Below are positions 43,661 through 52,912 of a stretch of 64,000 bases of DNA, piece after piece; position 1 is the first letter of the stretch; each line of letters starts with the position of its first letter. The notes under the pieces were generated by a model, which saw only the letters and a list, made by a program, of their open reading frames with translations, was not told where the DNA came from and searched no databases. Origin of the DNA: Bradysia coprophila (taxonomy: Eukaryota > Arthropoda > Insecta > Diptera > Sciaridae). The position numbers were made by a program, and so were the translations under genes. The stretch is from assembly GCF_014529535.1 (NCBI RefSeq), contig NC_050738.1:12010140-12074139 (forward strand). The letters run 5' to 3'.

Positions 43661-44706
43661 ATGTCCACCGTGTCCACCTCTGTGTTGTTGGCGAATCGCC
43701 TGTACAATGTACAAAATCATTATTTGAATGCAGAGACGGCTGACGTCTTTTTCATTTGTGGAACTGAAGAAATAAATGAACTCATTCCTGCTCACAAAAT
43801 CCTTCTGGCCGCTTCTACTGATGCCTTTGATAAAATGTTCTACGGTACACTACGCGAGGGTAACGAGTTTCACATAGTCGATGCAACACCGAACGGTTTC
43901 CGGCAATTTCTGCGCTATTTCTACTTCAACGATTTGCAGCTCAGCTTAGATTGCATCGATGAACTAATATATTTGTCCAGAAAGTATCTTCTCAATGCGT
44001 ATCTCGCTGACTGTTGCACATTTCTATCGGAACAAATGGAAGCAGAAGGAATCCTCATCGGATATGAGCAATCGATTCGATTTCAATTAGCAGAATTGAA
44101 GAAGAAAATGGAATATTCTATTGGCGAGCGATCGGAGATTGTTTTCTATTCGGAATACTTTGCGGCCATCAATCGCGACCTTCTGAATCAAGTAATTCAG
44201 ATACCAGCTGTACGCATAGAGCATTAGAGCAATCAAAGTTAGTGTTCAATGGTTGTATGTTGTGGGCGGAAGCAGCTTGTAAACGGTCAAACATGGATGC
44301 ATCGGTTATGCAAAATCTTCGCAATCAATTAGGCGATTGTTTTCACTGTATTGAATTCAGTGCAATGAAACGCAATGAAATCACAGAATGCGTTGAAAAA
44401 TGCGGTGACTTGTTTACGACCGGAGAGTTACAAGGAATTGTTTCCATGATATCAGCGAAGTTTACAGCAAAATGTAGTCAGAGTCAGGACGTTCTCGAAC
44501 TCCAAATTTCTAAACTAACTGGTGTCATTGTGGAAATATCTGAAGGATCACAAGAGGAGCTCCGATTCATTCCGAAGGAAGGAATGCTGCTGATGTCTTT
44601 TTCAGTATCTGAATTTTCAGGAATAGACGGCATAGATGATCAGAAGGAATGTGTGGCATATGTAGCAAGGGCTGCTAGGAATTTCGCGCCGCGTAATTCA
44701 CAATAA
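43661..44706 (+). pseudogene. BTB/BACK-domain gene, frameshifted, 3' end replaced by MITE
   Basis: The first frame (43661-44227) starts MSTVSTSVLLANRLYNVQNH and contains a BTB fold: ADVFFICGTEE, PAHKILLAASTDAFDKMFYG, FRQFLRYFYFNDLQL and LIYLSRKYLLNAYLADCCTF (residues about 10-125). It then enters a BACK-like region and stops after VRIEH. The homologous continuation FNGCMLWAEAACKRSN (typical BACK) is in another frame (44242-44706), so a frameshift lies near 44215-44240. No intron of plausible size could bridge it. The downstream frame ends inside a MITE: residues from about NFAP to the stop are MITE sequence, so any original C-terminus (for example a PHR domain) is gone. The intact proteins are commonly CUL3 adaptors. 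A splice-acceptor-like ttctgttttacag precedes the ATG by about 15 bases. A sequencing error causing the frameshift cannot be excluded. Confidence 0.75.
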
Positions 44707-44782
44707 ATGACAAAATGACACATTTTGTATAAGGAAAATGTCACTTTGTGGGTTATTGTGAATGACACAGCGCGAAATTCCT
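44677..44782. mobile_element. MITE family C, copy 1
   Basis: A palindromic element with ends aggaatttcgcgccgcg and cagcgcgaaattcct, and inner arms attcacaataa / ttattgtgaat. It is homologous to 61931-62040. It overlaps the end of the BTB pseudogene and supplies its present stop codon. Confidence 0.85.
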
Positions 44783-44798
44783 CAACACCGTAGCAAGC

Positions 44799-45013
44799 CA
44801 ATGAAAGTAAATAGATAGGTATAGGTATGGCCAAACGTTCAAATTTGTTCTAGCCGGAGCACATACGGATTTGCATTGCGCCACCTCAAACGAACTCATT
44901 TCTAGTGCAAATTTCCACTAACTAGAAATGAGTTCGTTTGAGGTGGCGCCATGTAAATCCATATGTGCTCCGACTTGTATGGACTGGCCATACCTACTTA
45001 TCTACTTTCATTG
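44799..45013. repeat. Foldback element, 215 bp
   Basis: The outer arms are caatgaaagtaaatagatag and, in inverse, tatctactttcattg, each followed by ggtatggcca or its complement. The inner arms are nearly perfect: cctcaaacgaactcatttct and the complement agaaatgagttcgtttgagg, then ggcgc. The loop is about 20 bp. There is no coding capacity. Confidence 0.8.
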
Positions 45014-45073
45014 TCCCTCATGGCATCGAACTGTGCTGTTAAATAATGCAAATATCCGTTCAATGATCATACC

Positions 45074-46102
45074 GAACACAAACATTATAATAGAAATAAC
45101 AGAATAACGAATGTTGTGGCTGGTGGCGTAATTTGTTAGTTTTTAAAACGTTCTTTCATGAAAACCTCTTTGGGAATTCAAACATTGCACTGCATTTTAA
45201 TTTTTTTTTTTTTTTTAATACAAATCATGCGCTGTAACAAATTAATGGGCTGACTCGGACTCGATAAACGAAAGTCAACAAAAAAAAGTGGTCGGAAAAC
45301 ATTCAATTTCGGAATCAATGCGAAAACGGTGCAATTAATTGGAAAGAAAAAAATTCTGTATCGGAAAATCCGAACGGACAAATGCTGCTGACGAACCCCG
45401 GTTGCGTCTTTATACAAATTTAAAATCCTCGAAGTTGCTGAACGATTCTTTAAAAAAAAAAATTCCTCAAATAAATCCGTCTAAAAATATAATTCTGTTG
45501 CTTACGAAAAGTTATGAAAATTGCAAAAGTGGGGAAATTACATTTTGTCAAATTACGAAGAGGAAAGGGAAGAAGAAAAATTAATTAAAATAAAAAAGAA
45601 CGGAAACACAAAATTAATTGGAATTTCAAAATGTTAAATTCTCGACTTAACGTATACAGCGCTGACGTCGTGTTCGGAATAGCCATTTCGTTTAGCGTGT
45701 TTAAAAACTTCATTGGTAGCAGCTGTTATTGGCATAGCATGTTCAATTTGTTCCGACAGTGACAGACCTAGACGTAGATCTTTCTGCATGTGCGTTAGTG
45801 GATGATGTGGTGGATGATAAGCCTGGTGGATCATCGCTGTGGACACAAAAATTATTCTATGTATTAATTGATTGTTCTACGCAGGTCGGTATTACTATTG
45901 AAGGTAGATGTGACACGCTATTATCAGACCCTTTTTGACATTTAAATTGAGTTTGAACAGGGCGATGTCCTATCAACTCTGCTATTTAATCTAGCGCTAG
46001 AAAACAGTGTTAGAGCCATGTCGAAAAATTGGAACGATGGTCAACGCAGTCAAACAATTGTCAGCCTTTGCTGACGATATGGACTTGCTAGGAATAGGAA
46101 TT
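45074..46102. repeat. 1,029-bp direct repeat, copy A (carries duplicated Ndf last exon)
   Basis: This stretch appears identical to 51884-52912 on reading line against line, with a constant offset of 6,810 bp even through the poly(T) run at about 45201-45217. It contains, on the minus strand, the 3' UTR and last coding exon of Ndf (45836-45634) with its splice acceptor and, on the plus strand, the start of the reverse-transcriptase relic (from about 45952). The right boundary at 46102 falls inside a sulfotransferase reading frame. The left boundary follows a foldback element. Confidence 0.95.
45634..45836 (-). pseudogene. Orphan duplicate of the Ndf/GLYR1 terminal exon
   Basis: The frame AMIHQAYHPPHHPLTHMQKD...SAVYVKSRI is the same as in the real Ndf last exon (52646-52444). 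It includes the acceptor (ccacag before CGATG on the minus strand) and the stop. No other Ndf exon lies upstream of this copy, so it is not a functional gene by itself. It could serve as an alternative terminal exon only if transcription from Ndf continued about 6.8 kb past the normal end. Confidence 0.85.
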
Positions 46103-46378
46103 TAAGTCATTGTTTAGCAGCCAGATCATCTCCTGACTCCACGTCGAACCAGCCTTAGCGAACGTAACACTCCACACGTCATCCGGACGAACGTCGAAAT
46201 TTTCTACTTGATCCATAAACTTTTTAAATCGCAACGGTAAAAATTGCTTCGAAAATTGATAGTCTGGACCCAATGGTGTGGGGGGATTCGGTTCGGGATA
46301 AGCATGCACGAATTTGTCGACAGTAAAATAAGCCGAGCTCTTCGCGGAACCGTTATAATCATCGCAAATTATTGGCAT
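46088..46378 (-). pseudogene. Sulfotransferase, N-terminal fragment truncated by the duplication
   Basis: The 96-codon frame starts MPIICDDYNGSAKSSAYFTV. It contains the cytosolic-sulfotransferase N-terminal signature: LPLRFKKFMDQVENFDVRPD followed by VWSVTFAKAGSTWSQEMIWL, the PAPS-binding P-loop-like block (family form YPKCGTTW). After NNDL the reading frame runs into direct-repeat copy A at 46102 and stops four residues later. The rest of the enzyme (about 200 residues, including the 3'-phosphate-binding region) is missing from the window. A short normal exon followed by an intron is conceivable, but the junction coincides with the repeat edge and no donor is seen. Confidence 0.75.
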
Positions 46379-47817
46379 TGTAGCGAATGCTAATTTCTAA
46401 CAAACTGTTTCACACGGAAAATAAACTGAAACTGAACTAGCGTGAATTTGAGTTGACTTGATATATTTACATGAACATTTCATTTTGTCATTTTAATCGA
46501 AAGATAAGTTAATTGAGTGAGATAAGGTTTCAATAATGATTCATGGCGAAAAATGAGCTATGTAACGTAACAAAAAATTGCTGGTATCACGCACCATTAC
46601 TCGATCCAATCGTTTAATAAATTTCCAAATTATTAATCACAATTGCAGGCAATTTGAAGTGGAGTTAGGTATATATTAGGTTCATGATTCTGTAATTGTG
46701 ACTTGCCTTATTTCAAGTGTGTTTAGATTATTATTATACAATCATCTTACAATCAATCATCTCTGCGGTAGCTAATGCGAAAAGCTCGAAAAACCTTTCT
46801 GAAATTTTTATGCAAAAAAATACATCAAAAAGGTCACTGGCTCATTAAATACGCCAAAGATTGCCTCCAATTAGCAAGGTTGACTAGGAAAAGAAGATTA
46901 TAGTCAAAAGCTTACGTAGACATTGATTCATAACATTTGTAATAGATTTTCTAGTGGAATAATGTTAAAAATGATAATCAACTCGACTTTAAAATTGATG
47001 ACTAGTGTCTCATGTTCAAATGATAATTTAAATTCTACCGTTGAGTCATAAATCGTGGTTCACGTTTTCAATAAAGTTCTGATATAATTTGCAGGTATAA
47101 TTGATATATTGATAGCATCAATGCCAAATCGTGGTTGGGTAGTGGATAATAGAAGTTTTAATTCAAGGTAGACTTGCTAGTAGAACTTTAACGCGCTCCT
47201 CTGGAAGGGCTGACATTTGGGGTTTAAAAAAATGTCTGGATTTCGCCCATTTCAAGCGAATGCGTTAAGGATCTAAAATCGATTTATCCCTTTACGAACG
47301 TATCGCCATTTCTAGTCATAATATGGTCAAAAAATCTGTTACTTCTTTTGTTAAAAGTGTCTTCTAGTGTTAAATACAAAATAGGAAATCTATTGCTTCA
47401 TACGTTTTAATTAATTTTTGTCATTTAAAGACCATTAAAGATAGGTCAGCTCTTACTTTTGTCGTTTATTCGGTTGTCGTTGTTGATAACAGATGAGTAT
47501 CGATTTACAATACAAATTTGCATCTTTTCTTGCACTATTTTTCTATGTATTTCATTAGGGTCCCGGGGTAAGTCTAATTTCGTATCACACTATATGTAAC
47601 TGAATGAATGCATGTTGTTAATGGATATGCAGACGAGAGAGATAAAATTTTTGCCCAACATCGAAAGTATGACTTCCCATTTTGTGCATGAACGAACACA
47701 TACCCCCTTATCTTTAAAAACAATCCGTAGATATTCCAATGTAATTAATTTTAATCTATCATCTCCACAGACTAACAAACATTATCCCCGATCCAATAAA
47801 CTAAAAACAATCAAAAC
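46379..47817. other. Intergenic spacer upstream of sideroflexin
   Basis: No coding region is supported. A splice-acceptor-like sequence (atctccacag, ending at 47770) 47 bases before the sideroflexin ATG suggests a 5' UTR intron. The first, non-coding exon was not located. Confidence 0.4.
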
Positions 47818-49255
47818 ATGAGCTTACCAAGAGTTGACCTGACCAAACCACAATATGATCAAAGTGTCTATTTGAATCGTGCCAAGCACTTTTTCCTGGT
47901 AACCAATCCCTTCAATATCTTTGCTACTAACGATGAACTGGAACGAGCCAAACGTATTGTGCATGACTATAAAGCTGGAAAAGATGTACCCGAATGTAAA
48001 TCGCTTGACGAATTGTGGGCGGCTAAGTATTTGTATGATTCTGCCTTTCATCCGGAAACTGGTGAAAAGATGATATTAGTCGGTCGAATGTCAGCACAGG
48101 TACCAATGAACACGCTGATAACTGGATGTAAGCTATGCGAACGCCACTTTTTTCTCAGATTTTTTTTACCTTTATGATATTATCGTCATGTAGTGATGAT
48201 GACATTTTACAAGACGACTCCGGCTGTGGTCTTCTGGCAATGGGCTAATCAGACGTTCAACGCTCTAGTTAACTATACAAATCGTTCGGGCTCGACACCA
48301 TTGTCGACAACGTGAGTTCAACACTGTCATTGATTGGTGTACCATTTCGTATATATTTTTTCTTTGCTTTTCCAGTCAATTAGCTTCGTCGTACGTCATG
48401 GCAACTGGAGGTGCATTAGGAACTGCTTTAACGTTAAATCGTCTTGCCAAGGTAGACCAAAATGTTCATGTTTCGAAACTTGAGCACTAATCCAAATATC
48501 TTTATTCAGAATATGCGTCCAATTTACGGACGTTTAGTGCCATTGGCCGCTGTGGCTGCAGCAAATTGTATCAATATTCCGATGATGCGTAATAAGTAAG
48601 ACCGGAGAAGATTCCATTACCAAAGTGAAAATTTAAAAAAAATATAAAATTCTAGCGAGCTTAAAGAAGGCATCTTGTTGACTGACGAGAATAATAATTC
48701 GTTGGATGCCCAATCAAAGACAGCCGCTGTACAGGGCATTAGTTCAGTGGTGTTATCTAGAATAGGAATGGCATGCCCTGGAATGGGTAAGTTTAGGAAA
48801 CATTCACACATTTTGTGATTACGTTAAACACATTTCCGTTCTTAGTTTTAACTCCACTGGCGGTGCAATATCTAACCAACAAAGGATTCTTCAAGCGTTA
48901 TCCTTGGGCCAACACGCCAATTCAACTTGGATTGGTTGGTGCAATTCTCATTTTCGCTACGCCATTGGGTTGTGCTCTATTCAGTCAAACAGCAAGCATA
49001 AATGTAAGTTGTCCTTACGGATAATTCAATTTTCTAATGACTGGTGACGGCACTTCGAATTAAGATTTTTTTCTTCTGATGTTACTCCCGTTACTCGTCT
49101 AGAAACGGGTTCTAACTGAACCTATTACAAAATTGAAACATTTAATCGGACTCCTTCAATATTTTAAGGTATCTTCGCTCGAGCCAGAAATTCAGGAAAA
49201 AGTCCGAGCGAAAAATCCGAATTTACAAATGGTCTACTACAACAAGGGACTGTAA
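47818..49255 (+). CDS. Sfxn1-3: Sideroflexin (SFXN1/3-type mitochondrial serine transporter)
   Basis: Sideroflexins are multipass inner-mitochondrial-membrane proteins; SFXN1 imports serine for one-carbon metabolism. Seven plus-strand exons join in phase: 47818-48127, 48194-48311, 48376-48451, 48510-48595, 48656-48786, 48846-49003 and 49169-49255, giving 321 aa, the usual family length. Signatures seen are [20 protein letters not shown] near the N-terminus, [98 protein letters not shown] and the C-terminal VYYNKGL. All introns are short (46-165 bp) with GT-AG ends. The gene looks intact. The junction residue in ITG-L-MMTFY depends on the exon 2 acceptor chosen. Confidence 0.94.
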
Positions 49256-49502
49256 ACATTTAATCTGAACTTCGTTTAGTTGATGTAAAATTGAGAAAAT
49301 TGCATTTAAAAATCGACATTTTAGCATTTTATTTTACTGGAAGCATTTTTCTTATAGTAAATTAACAGTAAAAGACATTCGTCATTCGAATTAAAAAAAA
49401 AAAAATATTTTTTAGCCGTTCTCCATGTGGCCATATTTAAAGTGAAATTTATTTTACAGAAAAGAAAATTGTTATTTTCAATGTTAATATATTAAATAAT
49501 TG

Positions 49503-49630
49503 TACAGTGAACGACATCTCAAATGTCTCACTGTCATTTTTTTCAGAGAATGTCATTGTGAATTTGCAATGACACAATAAAATTCTCAGAAAAATTTGAC
49601 AGTGAGACATTTGAGATGTCGTTCACTGTA
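49503..49630. mobile_element. MITE family B, copy 2
   Basis: A 128-bp near-perfect palindrome, tacagtgaacgacatctcaa to its complement, ending gttcactgta. It is homologous to 17501-17626 throughout. It is better preserved than copy 1 and retains longer perfect arms. The outer TA fits a mariner-type target site. Confidence 0.85.
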
Positions 49631-50632
49631 GCACAAAATATTGTATTCCATATACCGATGCATTTCACTGAGCTTTTATTTGTGTAGTTTGTTTTAGTTC
49701 CCATCCTAAGTATTTTCTTCCATAGATTGTTGATTTTTAAAGAAATATATATATATTTACAATGAAACGTTTTTTGATTTGCCTTTTTTTATTAGTTTAC
49801 TCACAATCTAAATCTTCCTGACCATCCTTCAAAATAAATTTTTTTAAATATCGGAAAAGATCAAGGACGAATAGGAATTTTAATTTTCACAGTTCTTCAG
49901 TCTGACACCATAAATTGCTTCCTAAATTTCGATGTAATTTTCACAAGCAGTCGAGCGTAATTGAACAAATTGAACGCGTTGTTAAGTGATCAAAATATAT
50001 CGATTTAAGTTATGGAGAATTTTGATTGAATTCCGCAGAAAGATATATTTCCAGGTTAATTTTGATGAAAATTTCATCGAGATCATTGACCTCACCTGAA
50101 CAAGAAATTTCTCAATTTCAAGCATTTCTTTGTCCAATATACGTGGGATACAAAAGAAAGTTCTTAAGTTTTTGCTGTTAGGAACTATTTAATAATAAAA
50201 AGTCACATTCCGAACAAAAATTGACAGAACTTAGACGAAAAAGTGGGAAAAACTGTTTTCGTTTTGGCTCACTATCTGGTGAGAGAATGTGACGTTTTTA
50301 GTTCCCCTGAATATAATAGTACATTACAGTACACATCATGTGCCTAAATGAAGCATTAAGCGCCATAGAACATTTTTGACAGCAAAGCCATCTAAAATGT
50401 GCAGTTTTCACACTTTATGATGCTGAGTTGTGAAAGAATTTAAATGTCTAAGCAGGTCGACCTAAGCATAAAAGTGACAGGTCAACATGAAGTTGACCTG
50501 TGAGAATATTGAACCTTGAATCTGCGTAACTTAAAAGAAGGCATTGTAGATGCCTAGAGTGTTAAAAAAATCGTTTATAACTCGGTGGGATATAATTTGT
50601 TAAACAAGCCTTAAGATAGACAAATCAATTAA

Positions 50633-50828
50633 GAGGTATCCAGCAAGGCAGGTATCTAGCAACCGCGTACACATTGTTTACATAATTATTAGGCCTAAAA
50701 TCGAACAGTGTCCGTTTGCAAATTAGATGTTATAGGTGTATGAATACAGTGTATGAAATTTACAAACAAAAATTATCTTCATTTTGTAAACAATGTGTAT
50801 GCAGTTGCCTTGTATCCAGCTCTGATAA
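50633..50828. repeat. Imperfect foldback element
   Basis: The left arm (tatccagcaaggca, then gtacacattgtttaca) is inverted relative to the right arm (tgtaaacaatgtgtat, then tgccttgtatccagc). Arms are about 45-50 bp with gaps and the loop about 90 bp. No coding capacity. Confidence 0.6.
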
Positions 50829-50870
50829 ATATACCAATTTGAAGATATTTAACCCGTAATAGTGTAGTAT

Positions 50871-51035
50871 AAAATACGTCGAACGTACAGCTTAGTTTTT
50901 AACATATCCGCTGCTGACAGCATTATTTTGGCATGCTATCAAGGGAGCCTTGGTTCTTAGACCTAAATAAAAAAGGCTCCCTCCATAGCATGCTGTCAGC
51001 AGCAGGTATGCTAAAAACTAAGTTCGACGTATTTT
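50871..51035. repeat. Foldback element, 165 bp
   Basis: The outer ends are aaaatacgtcgaac and gttcgacgtatttt. The inner arms are cttagtttttaacatatccg / ggtatgctaaaaactaag and gctgctgacagca / tgctgtcagcagc, then gcatgctat and gggagcc with complements. No coding capacity. Confidence 0.8.
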
Positions 51036-51883
51036 GATCCTTAAATACGTTTGGTACAATCTATTTTTAGAAGAAGAATGAAATTCTTGGAATTTTTTTT
51101 ATTGTGGAAAATAATTTGACACCTAAGTTTCAGGCTGACATCTTAAATGTCTAGCATTTTGGTGTACTCAATTGTTATTCCCTCGCCTATGATCATAAGT
51201 TTTATAAACATCTAGTGGCAAACCACTCAAAAGGGTCGTAAAATAGTTGCATGCGAAAGAAAGAGTTGCATTGGAAGTTGTACACTGAAAAAAATAGTTG
51301 CAAATGAGTTGTAAAGCAAGTGTTTGCCCCTTGATAAACTGCTCTAATGATTTCTCCATGGGTTCAAAATTTCAACGGATCAGTGGCAGCCACAGCGACT
51401 TCAGCAATGCTTGAGATAATCGTGTTAATGTTGTAGAATATCTTCAAAATGTCATTCAGGTGTGTGAAGCAGGTATGGTCAGACAGGGAGCATTATTTTA
51501 CTCGAAAAATGAAAAAAAAAAATCTAGTTTTTAGAGACCAGGCCATCCAGTTGTTGCGTAAATAATCCCAAAACTGCTGTTGAGAGTTCATATAAACAGT
51601 TCCAGCAAACCTATTCGTTTAAAAGCAACCAATTCATCTTGAAAAATTAAACAAGAAAAACGCGAAAACATTGAAATTCATCTATTTATTACATTTTCAA
51701 AAAATTCATTTTTATTACAATCGAACAAAAATTTTGTTAATTAAAAAAGAATTCAAATTTATTGGAAATTGTTTTTATTTTATTTTATTTCTTATTCGAA
51801 ATAACAAGACTTTTTGTGTGTTTTATTTCTATGACAAGTAATTAGAATGAAAATTATATTCTAAAATTAGAATCGTTCAGTGT

Positions 51884-52912
51884 GAACACAAACATTATAA
51901 TAGAAATAACAGAATAACGAATGTTGTGGCTGGTGGCGTAATTTGTTAGTTTTTAAAACGTTCTTTCATGAAAACCTCTTTGGGAATTCAAACATTGCAC
52001 TGCATTTTAATTTTTTTTTTTTTTTTAATACAAATCATGCGCTGTAACAAATTAATGGGCTGACTCGGACTCGATAAACGAAAGTCAACAAAAAAAAGTG
52101 GTCGGAAAACATTCAATTTCGGAATCAATGCGAAAACGGTGCAATTAATTGGAAAGAAAAAAATTCTGTATCGGAAAATCCGAACGGACAAATGCTGCTG
52201 ACGAACCCCGGTTGCGTCTTTATACAAATTTAAAATCCTCGAAGTTGCTGAACGATTCTTTAAAAAAAAAAATTCCTCAAATAAATCCGTCTAAAAATAT
52301 AATTCTGTTGCTTACGAAAAGTTATGAAAATTGCAAAAGTGGGGAAATTACATTTTGTCAAATTACGAAGAGGAAAGGGAAGAAGAAAAATTAATTAAAA
52401 TAAAAAAGAACGGAAACACAAAATTAATTGGAATTTCAAAATGTTAAATTCTCGACTTAACGTATACAGCGCTGACGTCGTGTTCGGAATAGCCATTTCG
52501 TTTAGCGTGTTTAAAAACTTCATTGGTAGCAGCTGTTATTGGCATAGCATGTTCAATTTGTTCCGACAGTGACAGACCTAGACGTAGATCTTTCTGCATG
52601 TGCGTTAGTGGATGATGTGGTGGATGATAAGCCTGGTGGATCATCGCTGTGGACACAAAAATTATTCTATGTATTAATTGATTGTTCTACGCAGGTCGGT
52701 ATTACTATTGAAGGTAGATGTGACACGCTATTATCAGACCCTTTTTGACATTTAAATTGAGTTTGAACAGGGCGATGTCCTATCAACTCTGCTATTTAAT
52801 CTAGCGCTAGAAAACAGTGTTAGAGCCATGTCGAAAAATTGGAACGATGGTCAACGCAGTCAAACAATTGTCAGCCTTTGCTGACGATATGGACTTGCTA
52901 GGAATAGGAATT
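51884..52912. repeat. 1,029-bp direct repeat, copy B (in situ, inside Ndf)
   Basis: This partner of 45074-46102 appears identical to it. It is in its natural context: it spans the Ndf 3' UTR, the Ndf last coding exon and the beginning of the RT relic in the last Ndf intron, with both Ndf and RT homology continuing beyond 52912. It is therefore the likely source copy. Confidence 0.95.

Larger units (their letters stand above)
49256..51883. other. Intergenic region with foldback elements, no gene
   Basis: No coding region is supported. It contains MITE B copy 2 (49503-49630), a foldback at 50633-50828, a short palindrome at 50489-50510 (acaggtcaac / gttgacctgt) and a foldback at 50871-51035, followed by AT-rich DNA up to the direct-repeat copy B. 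Confidence 0.5.

Noticed and set aside
44200-44242. An intron joining the two BTB/BACK frames
   Set aside because: Only a GT...AG interval of about 18 bp is available, far below any workable intron length.
45178-45584. Overlapping 79- and 81-codon ORFs, repeated at 51988-52394
   Set aside because: They lie in the Ndf 3' UTR part of the direct repeat. Their conservation reflects the duplication, not coding selection.
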